The notes under the pieces were generated by a model. That model was not told the DNA's origin, did not search any database, and was given only the letters and a program-made list of their open reading frames with translations. Position numbers and translations under genes: made by a program. From Hsuehochloa calcarea (Eukaryota; Streptophyta; Magnoliopsida; Poales; Poaceae), in contig CM070609.1 of assembly GCA_036346395.1 (NCBI GenBank), positions 51,780,777 to 51,844,776 of the forward strand: DNA of 64,000 nucleotides, given 5' to 3'. Positions 30,801-41,118 of this stretch are shown here, in pieces; within the stretch, counting starts at the first letter, position 1; every line of letters starts with the position of its first letter.

Positions 30801-31450
30801 AAATGGCAAAGAGTTCTTGGAAGAGAATGATATTACTGTTATTGCTATGAACTGGATTCTTTACAAGGGATGCCTTCGACAAGGCGGTGGACTAATCCTA
30901 ATTACACTGAGGGTAGTTCTTGCAATGTTATTGAATCAAAGTTGGAACATGAATATAGTGTTGATTGCGATGCTTCAATCCAATGTCTTTGTTCCTCCGT
31001 GCTCTGTTTTTAAATAACCATCGAAGAGGTGACAGTTACTCCTGGAGAAAACAGCTATTGGAAGTGGCATGTCTGGTCGGAGGGACAGTTGGTTTTTAGT
31101 GAAACAGTAACTGATCGTCGGCTAGCATCTATGAGACACTCAACCATGTAGTAGTTATTGTCAGTGTCTTCGGATTATGAACCATCGCGTGATATGGAAC
31201 AAATGTGTCATGTGTTCCATTCGTCACACGGTAATAATATACTTGGAGTTAGATCCAGATGCTAGTTCAAGGCTTCTATGACCAGTCATTTGGTCAGGGA
31301 CTGGGTACAGGACTTTATCCGACTAGGGTACCCATAAGTAACCTATGGAATCCTTACCACCACGGGGTCGTTAGCCTTAAGGGTTACGACCACGAAGGTA
31401 TATGGTCTTTTAACTATGTATTAAAGTAATACATAGATATTTTAATCATC
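30801..31450 (-). repeat. Possible LTR/leader of Gypsy F beyond the G insertion
   Basis: Because G is flanked by GAGGA on both sides, this DNA must continue the F leader at 22946, so the 5' LTR of F is expected here. The stretch has RIRE2-LTR-like features (GGGTACCC near 31327, CCACCACGGGGTCGTTAGCC near 31370), but I cannot place exact ends and see no second copy in the window. No coding motif. Confidence 0.4.
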
Positions 31451-31789
31451 GTCAGCTTGTTTGGTATGACTACAACTTTTCTGAAAAGCAGCTTCCGACT
31501 GGGCTGAAGAGCTGAGCTGAAGAAGTTTAGTGTTTAGCTATCTGACTTTTAGGTAGGCTGGTTGAAACTTTTAAGTTGAAAAATATCTAAAATACCCATA
31601 AGACAAATGATGACTTGTTTGATGCCATTTAACGTAGACTTTGTGTGGAATTATTTTTTTTTTCACGTGACATACAAATGTAAATCTAAGCGTTAAACGT
31701 AATACATTCATAATTGGCAAGTACTAAATACAGAATATTACATATATGTCATCCTTGTTTTGATCTTTTGTCTATCGTATCATCCTGCT
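31451..31789. other. Possible DNA-transposon terminal region
   Basis: CAGCTTGTTTGGTATGACTA near 31452 followed by CTGAAAAGCAGCTTCC resembles ends of grass PIF/Harbinger or hAT elements. No matching inverted end was found up to 33880, so this is tentative. Confidence 0.3.
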
Positions 31790-31970
31790 ACCAAAGCAGC
31801 TGCAATAGCATCACGCAGGTCGGCCATGTCAATATCATCCGCAGCAGTCGTAACATTATGTGTACTGAGGTTGTTCGACATGTCCCTATCCACATAATCT
31901 TCATCCCCTTTACAGTAGTCAAATCTATATCAAGCAAAACATTGTCTCAAATGAAATTATGCAAAGGCCA
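31790..31970 (-). pseudogene. PIF/Harbinger-like transposase C-terminus, remnant
   Basis: The minus strand has LHNFI followed by a TGA (CGA expected) and DNVLLDID near 31935-31965. After a frameshift comes DIDMADLRDAIAAALVAG and a stop at 31790. LHNFIR followed by a spaced DLRDAIA-type end is the usual C-terminus of plant HARBI1-like transposases. The rest of the DDE domain was not found upstream. Too short for certainty. Confidence 0.45.
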
Positions 31971-32309
31971 GATGCCGGCAACGGATGTATCTAGTATAAT
32001 TATGCATAGGTACCAGAGTAACCGGGTAATTTATGCAGAGAAATCAAAAGACAGCACAACCCAGTCATAGATCATCTCCAGAGTCCAGACACCAGTGCAG
32101 TGCTTACGTCCAACACTACCTTCCAGTCCGAACCATACACAACAGCAGTACCACAATATATAGGCAGAGACAGAGACAACGCAAAGAAGCACAAACGCCG
32201 GGTTGCTGAGCGCGTCCATCCTATAGTTGACAACGACTACGAAAAACGAATTAGTACTAGGAGGACCTGGGTGAAATATGAAATGACAAACTAATCAAAG
32301 AGCCTACTT

Positions 32310-32505
32310 ACCATGAGACACCATTGTCTGTCCTGCCTTGTGCCTGCTTAGCTGCTTCGAGCAGCACTTTTTTTCTTCTCCTCAACACGTTTGTGGTCTG
32401 CCAATGTACTGGAGCTGTCAATCTGGAGTAGTTCAATCAACCCTACCCTCTTCTCGAAAATCCTTTCGTACTCCAACACGCTCAGTTTCTGATCCATCGC
32501 AACAC
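32310..32505 (-). pseudogene. Helical protein C-terminus, possibly the PIF/Harbinger second ORF
   Basis: From an ATG near 32497 the minus strand reads MDQKLSVLEYERIFEKRVGL and, after a run of A that shifts frame, KVLLEAAKQAQGRTDN and a stop near 32325. Charged, helical, reminiscent of the end of the Myb/trihelix-like partner protein of PIF elements. That match is from general resemblance only; it could equally be an exon fragment of an unrelated gene. Confidence 0.3.
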
Positions 32506-33880
32506 AGAAATTAAAAAGATTAACAAAGGGTAATCGATCTCTTGCTACCCAAATAAAAGAGAGAATGGAAAGGCAACCTAGCTAGAGCATTTGATTTTAG
32601 TAAAGCAAATTGTACATACAATGATATTTCACATTCTGCTAACGAGTAAGGTGGGTAGATGATTTAACATCACCTACAGATATGTAATTTTGACATGAGG
32701 CATGCACAGTTACTTTATCTGTTGAATGATAAACCTCCACCAGGGCCCGGTAAATTTACATGTGTCAGATCGTATGGTTGAGGTATTGGTGATAATGCAC
32801 ATAATATGATCACGGTGGATGATTTCAGGACACAGTTTACCCATTAATTAAATCTGCCTTCCAAAGAACATGATAAATGGTGGGATCTTGGAATTTTTTG
32901 GGTTCCATGGGACAACTAAAAGGGATAAATTATAGTGGATAATTTCATAGGATTCATGGGTAAAAGTATGGTTTTTGGAGGTAGGTCCCAACCAGATGTT
33001 AGCATGGACTCTCAAAGTGTATTGACTTGAATCAGCAATGGAACTGATGTCAAAAGTCAAAACTGTCAGCCATAGAGTATCATCTAAATTTCTGGCTGGA
33101 ACAAATTAAGAGTGATTGATTTACGTGCGCTCTTCTCTTGTTGCAGTTTATGGTGCTGTGCAAGATCTACTAGTGCGAGTGTTACTTCTTCACTGATCCG
33201 AGCTTGCTCAAGTTAGCAGAAGGGGGAAACTAAACTTAGTTTTCTCAGCGGGGTTCCATCTTGATTTACATTGGTTTGTAGATGAGAAAGCTACATCGAC
33301 ATGAGAAATTCATTTCTTTACCAGGGGAACATTTTGAATTTATTAGGTTTTGTGCCGAAAGGAGATTAAAAACACTTCTTTACCAGATGGTCTGAAAGGA
33401 GATTAAATACATTTTTTGCTGCCATCACCATTAGCTCTAGATGAGGGCACTGACCTTCATGGCAGAAAATTTAGATGGTGTAATGATTAAGAAGAAACGG
33501 AAATGAAGTTCCTAGTGCGGCTTCTGTCAAAAGGAGGGTGATCTGGAATCGAAGGAAGAAATAGTAGTTTCGACAAGAAGGGATCACAAGAACCAATTGA
33601 GCTAATCAACGTTAACAGTTATCCTATTAGGTCCGGGCATTGTATTGATTCATTGCTCATCTTAAAAAGTTATCCTACAAGATTAGTAGTCCATACCATC
33701 TTCATTATAAGGAGGCTAGTCATCTCGATCATGATAGATAGTGATTTGCAAGAGGGTTAGCCTGAAAATGGACAACTACCTTAGAAGAAAGAAAAAAAAA
33801 GAGGCTAATCTAACACTAGACATGGCAGAATTGTTCGTGCAGTAGAGTATCCAAGATCTAACGCATGTACTGATCCACAC
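32506..33880. other. No feature recognised
   Basis: About 1.4 kb of moderately AT-rich DNA with no long ORF, no repeat shared with the rest of the window and no transposon ends I can see. It is the least repetitive-looking stretch here, so it may be the original unique DNA. Confidence 0.4.
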
Positions 33881-33985
33881 TGTGGAGATCATCTGGATAT
33901 GATTCTATTCTTAGTGTATTGAACAATTGGCAATAGTATCGAGGTGTTTGGAGAAACCCTCGTTTCCGGCGAAGTTCAGGAAAAT

Positions 33986-34096
33986 CGGTATGGCCGCAAT
34001 TGATGAGCGGTACTACCGCAGTGCGGTAGGACCGGATTCTAGTTGGCGGTACTACCGTAGCACGGTAGGACCGGATTTTTGTTGGCGGTATGTTTT
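33986..34096. promoter_or_regulatory. CGGTA-N-TACCG palindrome array (H LTR, first)
   Basis: Centres 33991, 34013, 34029, 34052, 34068 and 34091 (spacing 22, 16, 23, 16, 23). Best site CGGTACTACCG. Confidence 0.78.
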
Positions 34097-34139
34097 TTCC
34101 AGAGAACATATTTTGGAAAGTTTCTTCTCTCCTGAAAAT

Positions 34140-34195
34140 TGGTATGACCGCATTTTGTGAGCGGTAATACCGATGTTTACATGGCGGTATGACTG
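34140..34195. promoter_or_regulatory. Palindrome array (H LTR, second)
   Basis: TGGTATGACCG, CGGTAATACCG and CGGTATGACTG centred at about 34145, 34167 and 34190 (spacing 22, 23). Confidence 0.7.
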
Positions 34196-34239
34196 ATTGT
34201 GCAGGTGGCTTGGAGTCAACTATGGTCAACGACGAGGAG

Positions 34240-34709
34240 GACCGAAACTTGTTTAGGAGAAGCAAGGTCCAGAACGGTCGTCGATGCCGGGTAAGATGGT
34301 TTGACTCAATCAATGCACAAGATGGACAGGAACAAAGGTTTTTGTGAAGGTATGTGCTCATGACTCAACAATTATGTGAATTGATGATTGTGTGTATCAT
34401 GTGGTGCTACGTAACGGTTTTCTTGTTTGAGATGGTTGTAGGACACCGAAGCAAGGTCATGGTGAGGCAAACTAGATCGGGACTAGATTAGGAGAACCGA
34501 GGTCCAGAACGATCGAGGTGGTGCCGGAAGATGACTGAGGCTAGCTGGGTGGTTACAAGCCGAAAAGACAAGGAATCGGAATGGAAGCTACCGGTGATGA
34601 ACATGACAGGTAGCGGCAAGGTGGACTGGGACTAGACTCATGGAGGAGTTGAGGTCTGGACTAGGCTCAGGGAGGAGCTAAGGTCCTGAATGGTCAAGGA
34701 AGCTGGGTG
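34240..34709 (+). promoter_or_regulatory. GAGGTCCAGAACG block amplified to four copies (H LTR)
   Basis: Copies near 34240-34291, 34477-34528, 34628-34660 and 34657-34709, each with GGACTAG(A/G)C-like sequence, GAGGTC(C) and a GAACGGTC/GAATGGTC tail. Other LTRs have one copy. Confidence 0.6.
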
Positions 34710-35105
34710 CAGTTATGGTGATACATGTGGTGCGCTAAATGACTCGGTCCCAATTGCAAGCGAGGACGGTTTGGTGGGATCCGGACACGTGAGAGGTTTG
34801 GCGGGAAGTCATTAGGACCACATGGATGATGATGGAGCATGGGAGATGCCTCGAGGCGAAGGAATCGAAAAAGGTCGGTAGAGGGGCATTTTTAAAATTT
34901 TCCTATACCGGAAAAGTGGTATGTGGTGGTGTGTGAAACCACCTTCTTGGCCTTAGAGAAACCGCAGCGCAAGACGGCGTAAGGAGAGGCGGTTTAGGTC
35001 AAGAGAAGATGAAGATGGTGCTTTGAGAAGCGTGTGTGAGTTAAACCCATTTGTGTGGGCTTAACGGGTGCCCTTTTGGAATGTCTCTCTAGAGCTAGCC
35101 TCCAT

Positions 35106-35113
35106 TATAAAAG
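35106..35113 (+). promoter_or_regulatory. TATA box in H LTR
   Basis: TATAAAAG in CTCCATTATAAAAGAG, aligning with CTCCACTATAAATAGG of B and C. Confidence 0.65.
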
Positions 35114-35891
35114 AGAATGGTGCTGGTTGTGCACCCCAACCCTTGTAGCCTAGAAACTCTAATTTGTGCTTTAGGGATAGGAGAGGAAAGTGGGGAGGCT
35201 AGAGTTCATGAGAGTTGGATTGATTGAATACTCAAGTGTTGAGCTTTTATCCTCTACGAGAGAGTGGCTGTAAATATACAATCTCTCTAATCAATCCATG
35301 CAAGCTTTGTCCCAAGATGAGTTCCATCTTATTCTTGATCTCTCTTTGATGTCTTTAGGATTTTTTGGTGTTTCTTAGGTTTTTATTTGGGATCTTGCTG
35401 TGATCTTGCTTGGTATGATATGTAGGATATGATCTAAGGTCATCTTGATCATCATCTACCCACGAGCAAGCTTTTGGATCAAAGTTTGATTTTACCCGGT
35501 TTTAGTGAAAGAAAGGGTGATTTTAGGGATTTTACTCTTAAGGACTTTTGGCTTGATTCTTCCTATGATTCAGGGTGCTAGGACGTATGGGAGACCATCC
35601 TTAGCCATCTTGGATTGATTCCTCCCACGAAATCCTCAATCATCATTTTCGTATTTGGCCTGATTTTGGAGCAACCTTCATTCAAACGAAAAAAGGTCAG
35701 AACTTTGGCAATGAACTTCATGATCTTTGATTGGAATAGGTTCCTGAAATCCTAAAGGAGGTATGTTTCAAGTTTCATGAAGTTTGGAGTTGTAGATCAA
35801 AAGTTATGCCGATTTTGGTTTTTGGTTTCGTGCTAATTTTATTGTTCTGTGTTGTTTTCACTATTTATCTGGTAATACTACTACTGTTCAC

Positions 35892-35962
35892 CGGTGTTAC
35901 CGGTCTGCGGTACCACCGCTACTTTTCATCGATATTACCAGTACTGTTCATCGGTATTGTTC
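35892..35962. promoter_or_regulatory. Palindrome array (H LTR, 3' end)
   Basis: CGGTGTTACCG, CGGTACCACCG, CGATATTACCA and CGGTATTGTTC centred at 35897, 35913, 35935 and 35957 (spacing 16, 22, 22). Confidence 0.65.
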
Positions 35963-36181
35963 ATAGAAGCTGCTCATCGTCGCTTTTTGCGTTTTTGGTT
36001 GTTGTGCTTCGGGGCTTCGATTGGATTCAATACAAGCCTTCTACTATGCGTGTATATTGATTTTCATAGCTTTTATGGCTATTGGAGTAAAAATTGGATT
36101 GAATGCTATCAAGGTGAAAAAGAGATAGTGCTCCTATTCACCGCCCCCCCACCCCCCTCTAGTCGCCTTTTCGGTCCAACA

Positions 36182-36196
36182 AGTTGTATCAGAGCC
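36182..36196 (+). other. Primer binding site, element H
   Basis: AGTTGTATCAGAGCC directly after the LTR end; one mismatch to the TGGTATCAGAGC form. Confidence 0.8.
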
Positions 36197-36233
36197 TAGT
36201 TTGCGCTTTTGTGATCTTCACCGATCTTTGAGC

Positions 36234-36359
36234 ATGACCACTAGTAAAAGGTCTTATGAGTCTTCTAGTTCATCTTCTTGTGACTCTTTGGCCGATGACC
36301 ATGTGAGGTGTGAATCTTTTTTAAGATGGTTTGCTAAAGATCGAATTTGTGGTATGTGT
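36234..36359 (+). pseudogene. gag 5' piece of element H
   Basis: ATG at 36234 gives MTTSKRSYESSSSSSCDSLA, then RWFAKDRICGMC up to the insertion of solo LTR I. The last codons are the first half of a zinc knuckle whose second half follows at 38618. The short serine-rich leader replaces the roughly 260-residue capsid part seen in G. Confidence 0.8.
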
Positions 36360-36751
36360 TGTAACACCCTGGCTATTCGGAGGCCAAAATGCTACCTAAA
36401 GGACTAACATACAACTAAATTGTGAAAGAATTTAAACTGTAACTCCTCTAAGTACAGATAGAAGCCAGCTCTAATAGTAGCATGGCAGGAATAAAGATTG
36501 AATTCATCAGAGCATAATCAAGGAATAATTAAAACGAACCACTAGCATCAATTTAACAAGAAAACATAACATGGAGAAATATCATGCAGTAGTAAATTTA
36601 TTTATTGCAGTTTCTCGGTTAACAAATGAAAATCATACTCGACATTATTAATGAAAGTAAATTATAGTGAACTGTGTGAAACGTGCTGGTCTACTCCCTT
36701 CCAACAGAGTCATCATCAACGATCCCCTAAATAAATAAAGAAAACAAGAAT

Positions 36752-36763
36752 GAGTTGAAACTC
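36752..36763. other. Conserved LTR inverted repeat (LTR I)
   Basis: GAGTT-GA-AACTC followed by AGCAAG; equivalent to the hairpins at 3643 and 53614. Confidence 0.7.
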
Positions 36764-37171
36764 AGCAAGTACAGTAAACAATTGAATATACAAGGTTGTG
36801 AACAATTCAATTTCAATACAAACTATGAACTTATCTCTGAAAACATATATGTATGAATGGAATGAATGGATGCATTGAAAGGAATGGACTGCACACATGC
36901 TCATACCGGTATAGCGAGTGACAGACCCATCGGTGCTCACTTAAGCCTGTACTTAACAAAGTCCGGGATCCAATCACCGTATGAAGAATGTTTCATATGG
37001 GTGTCCGAAATTGCCCACATTGGGGTGGTGGGTCTTACATGCCCATACTGGAATTGATGGGTCTTAACAATTCCACTCCCGTAGACAGAACACGAACAAT
37101 GCAAGAATGGAATGAACATATGCAATGAGTGTCACCACTTTCATCCACATGAGTTATCAGCTAAGAATGAA

Positions 37172-37291
37172 TGTATATCATGAAATATGAACATGGATCA
37201 TAGAAATAACATCGCATTAACAACATTCAACTGTATATCATGAAGTATGAACATGGATCATAGAAATAGCATCGTATCAACAACATTCAAC
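37172..37291. repeat. Tandem duplication, 2 x 60 bp, in LTR I
   Basis: TGTATATCATGAA(A/G)TATGAA starts at 37172 and 37232; the two 60-bp units differ at a few positions. Confidence 0.9.
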
Positions 37292-38612
37292 AGAAATCAA
37301 CATATCTTAACACATTGTACTTGCCTACCGCGATGTGACGTACTAGGAGGCAAAGAAGGTGCTCCTGCACTCGCCGCCTCGTCGCCCACACGAATGCGTA
37401 TTCAAAAATAAGAACACATGATATGACGATGCTACCAGTGATCTACAATACCCCCTGACTACTCAATACAACGAATAGACCTGAACTGAAAACATACAAT
37501 TCATCCATCTAAAATAATTCTGGATAGCGACACGGAAAAATTCATAATTAAAGATCTAGAACTCGAAATGACATGAATCTAATTTCCAATGAAACTTAAC
37601 GACCAAACCTACAAAACTCTAGTTGACAGGATTTCCTAATTCTGCCAAAACATTTGACTAAACAGCATGTGAAAATGCTTGAAAGACATCTGTCCTGACG
37701 TTCAGAACAGCAACGAAGAATATAAGATAAATTTTACTCTATAAGCCAATTTGAGTGTTCTTTATCAATCTGGAAAGATAATAAAACTATCTACAGAAAA
37801 TGTTTTGGGTGACAAGTCTGAATCTGACCATAAATAATTCATATTTCATCAAACAACTAAACTGACAATACTCGTCAGGTTTCTCACGACAACAATAAGG
37901 AATTTATCATAACTTTTGAACCACAGATCAGATTCTGGTGATCTTGGCGGCTATGGAAATCTAAGAACCGTGGCTACAATTCTCTAAAAGGGGAGAACTT
38001 CCAGATCGGCCTCTAAGAGATCGAAACAAACCGCGCAACATACTAGACAGATTCTGGAAATCCTAAGACAGCAATTCGATTTCATCCTACTAAACAATTT
38101 TGCATCCAAACAGTACCAAATAACGAATTTAATCCTTTGTTACCCTTGAAGACCCGTAGGATGACGAAGATCAACCTCCCAAAGCACTCCCCCTTTCTCC
38201 TTCTTTCTCCTATTCTTTGGCCGGCCACCACGAAAGCGGCACCCGGGGAATCGGCTGGAGTGGAGAGCAGGAAGAAGCAGCTTGGTACAGATCTTGAAGG
38301 CCGCACCAGGGACAGCAGGGGCCGGCGCCAAGCCGGAGGTGGCGCCCAGGTTAGATGGTGGCGTCGGCCTTGGGAATAGTGGGAGGTGGCGGCTGCTAGG
38401 AGGGGGAAAAGAGAGGGAGAGGGGGCCGTCTAGGTTAGGGTTGTGAGGGGGAGGTGGGGGCGCTTGGGCCTTGCGCTTGGGCCCCTCCCCCCCTCCCTAG
38501 CCCATCCTTGACCAGCCTGGCCCAGGGTCCAAGAATTTTTGAAAAGTCGAATTTTCAGAAAAATTCTCTCTCCCGAACAAATTCCTCTCAAAATGAAATT
38601 CGGAGTATTACA

Positions 38613-39650
38613 TGTGTGGCGTTCATGGCCACTTTACCCATATGTGCCCTAGTTTCAAACATGAGTTATCCATGAAGCATGAGGAGGAGCCCATTGACAT
38701 ATGTGGAGTAGCGATCAAGGATGAGCATGATGGAAAGGTTTTTGAGGATGATCATGATGAGTCATCAGAGGATGATCCCCTACTCAAGCTAAGCAAGGTG
38801 AGAAAAGAAAAACTCATTGATGGCTTGTTGTCATATGATTTTAAATTGCATGCTCTTAGGAAGGAAATAAAATTGCTAGAAAGAGAAAATGGTGATTTGT
38901 CTCATGAGCTCGCCAAATTTAAAACCTCCATGTATGCTTTTGATTACTTGCTTGTAGACATGGATAACTTGAATAATTCTCTTGCATGCCTAAAATCTGA
39001 AAATGAATTATTGAAATCAAATGCTTCTATGCCATGTGATTCTTGTGTTGCTTTACATCATGAGCTTCATAATGCTAAATTAGAAATAGGCAATTTTAGA
39101 TCCATAACTAGAAATGATTGTGATTCTTGTGTAGGCATACTTGCTGAATTTGAGAAGTTAAAATTGACTAATTCCATTCACCTTGAGCAATTAGAGAATG
39201 TTAGGGCTGAAATTATTGAAATTAAAGTAAGCCCTTGTAGCATGTGCTTAGAGTATAAAAAATTGCTTAAGGATGGTTTAGTTTCTTGCAAGAATTATGC
39301 TAGCTTAGAAAATAAAATTGATGCTTTGAATTACATGCTTAATACGAAAGTATCATTAATTTCTTGCACATCTTGCATTGCCTTGAAAAGCGAGGTTGAG
39401 TTTTTTTTTAAGAAATTGCACGATGATATGAGCGCCATATCATGTGATTCTTGTATTTGCCTCCACTCCGAGATTGACGTTTTTAAGATTTCTGTTGCTT
39501 CTTTGCATTCGGAGTTGGGGTCTTCTAGTTCTAAATGTGAATCATTTGATGTTGGCATTTGTGGCGTTGCTTTGAGTAGCTCTTCATTGGTAAGTGCAAC
39601 TCTTTTTGCATTGTCCAAGGCATTTCTAAAGAAAAGAGTGCTTCTTCCTC
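38613..39650 (+). pseudogene. gag coiled-coil region of element H
   Basis: Continues the knuckle (reading C..C GVHG H FTHM C across the insertion), then an acidic patch and a long coiled coil with LRKEIKLLERENGDLSHELA. CxxC pairs occur regularly: CDSC, CDSC, CSMC, CTSC and CDSC. Frame is open to 39829, but homology to gag moves to another frame at about 39620-39680. In the family it would be a particle or RNA-binding protein. Confidence 0.82.
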
Positions 39651-40227
39651 AAATGGTACTATATCTCCAAAAGAGAAGTGTCATTGCACCTTTTGTAAGA
39701 AAGATGGACACATTATTGAGTTTTGCTTCCGCCATGTCAAACATCGGCGTTGAATGTGCTGTCGAGCTTTTAGGAACACACATTTCCCATCTTATGGCAT
39801 GTGTGAGCCTAGTGCCAACACCAAGGTGAGTTATGATGTTGGTTCTTCTAGTTTGTCCCAAAGGACTTCTTCTTTGAGCGACAGTGGTGCTTCGTCCTCT
39901 CAGACCATGTCTCCTAGTAGACCTTTACACCATTGCTCATTTTGTGAGAAGGACGGGCATCTTGTTGATTTCTGTTTTCGTCGTGCAAAACACATGTGTC
40001 GAGTTCATGCTTCTAAGTCTCCTAGTAGGCATAATCTTTCTCATGACTTGCACACTAAAGAGCATAGCATGAGGACTCGCTCTATTGATAGTTTATTTGA
40101 CACATTTTCTAGTGGTGTTGGACAACATCTTGGACCCAATTTTCGTGGTTTTGGTTTTGGTCCACGGGTTGCCCTGAGGCAGGATTTCTACCGTTTCCCA
40201 AGAGGTGAACCTTGTTTTCTCCATTGA
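39651..40227 (+). pseudogene. gag C-terminal part of H with two further zinc knuckles
   Basis: Encodes CTFCKKDGHIIEFC near 39690 and, after an in-frame TGA at 39751 (CGA likely), CSFCEKDGHLVDFC near 39935; both fit CX2CX4HX4C. The remainder is serine/arginine-rich, ending FYRFPRGEPCFLH at 40227. With the split knuckle at 36350/38618 this makes three knuckles in one gag, more than the one or two I see in A, B and G. Confidence 0.8.
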
Positions 40228-41118
40228 GGCACACACCCAAGATGAGGATGTGTGAGTTCCTTTGATGCTTTTGTTGGTTCTCATCATGGTGCTTTCAAGC
40301 AAGGTCATCGCCACTTTTCTAGAGATGGACCTCGTTTTCCTCATCAAGTTGTCCACTCACGGCGTGCCTCCAAGGATGGCATTGGATCTTCTTGTATGAA
40401 CCATCATTTACATCATGCTAACTCACATAATAGTTCAATTGCTCTCTAACCCATAAAGGATGTGTGTCCAAGGTTTGGGTTCCCAAGTATTTGCTCTCTA
40501 ACCCTTTGGGATCCAAGGCTTGGACATCTTGCCTTTCTCATGTGTAGGTATCGGGGACGCGGATTGGAAAACATGGACTTAAAAGGTTCTGGTCTTTTGC
40601 TTCATCACATGATCAGGACACTTGATGGTTCTCCATCCCTGTGATGGCCTCCAAGAGGCATGTGCGTTCATGATCATCGTCTTCACCTATTTTATAAGCT
40701 ATCTTACACCTTTATGCCTTTACCTTCATGATTATTTATTGTTGTCGTGTTGTGTTTATCTTTGTGCTCACTTGTATCATCGACGTGTATTCTCTTTTCA
40801 TATATTTTTATCATGTCTTTGCTAGTACCTAGCTGATGTATTAATGTATTAGATTGGTGTTCATTATTTTTATAGATGTATGAGCTTGGTTTTGTCATCA
40901 TGAGCTTGTACTGTTTTGATATACTTATTATCTTGCTCTTGTTGATGTTTTGCTCTTGTATCCATATGCTTACTTGATATCCATGTTAGCATACATTATC
41001 CATGATCTATTCTATGACATATTTTGTGCTTACATGGTATTGTGCCTTATTGTTAATCGTGGATACATGAGCTTTGTCATGGCTTTACTAGCATGCTTTA
41101 CCCTTGTCTTGATGTATA
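40228..41118 (+). other. Element H, region after gag, no domain recognised
   Basis: The first 250 bp still look gag-like in broken frames. From 40660 on it is T-rich with many stops and hydrophobic readings. No DSG, HRRLGH or RT motifs. It ends where element J begins. Confidence 0.6.

Larger units (their letters stand above)
33881..36181 (+). repeat. 5' LTR of element H (2301 bp)
   Basis: Starts TGTGGAGATCATCTGGATAT, ends CGCCTTTTCGGTCCAACA. ACAATTGGCAATAG follows the start, as in other families (CAATTGGCAATGG). Contains CGGTA-N-TACCG arrays, a fourfold GAGGTCC block, TATAAAAG and a C-run (CCGCCCCCCCACCCCCCT) near the end. Confidence 0.9.
36360..38612 (-). mobile_element. Solo LTR I (2253 bp), inserted in the gag zinc knuckle of H
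   Basis: Starts TGTAACACCCTGGC, ends CGGAGTATTACA, with 5-bp duplication TGTGT at 36355-36359 and 38613-38617. The ends match the LTRs of Gypsy D (TGTAACACCCC / CGGAGTATTACA), so it is probably a solo LTR of a related long-LTR family in the same orientation (minus). No internal domain present. The GC-rich part at 38200-38560 yields ORFs on both strands that I do not regard as genes. Confidence 0.88.
33881..41118 (+). mobile_element. Copia-type element H, 5' portion, capsid-less gag
   Basis: Plus-strand element with a 2.3-kb 5' LTR, PBS TTGTATCAGAGCC and a gag-like ORF that begins only 41 codons before a zinc knuckle, i.e. without the UBN2 capsid region of G. It is split by solo LTR I (36360-38612) and broken at 41119 by element J; the remainder lies beyond the right edge. 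No pol domain was seen in the 900 bp after gag. LTR layout and gag CxxC repeats tie it to the SIRE-like group. Confidence 0.85.

Noticed and set aside
32031..32219. 62-aa minus ORF with a hydrophobic N-terminal stretch
   Set aside because: Too short, no homology recognised, lies between the two possible Harbinger remnants and probably in non-coding sequence.
38137..38675. Short ORFs in the GC-rich end of solo LTR I
   Set aside because: Composition effect inside an LTR; no start context, motif or conservation.
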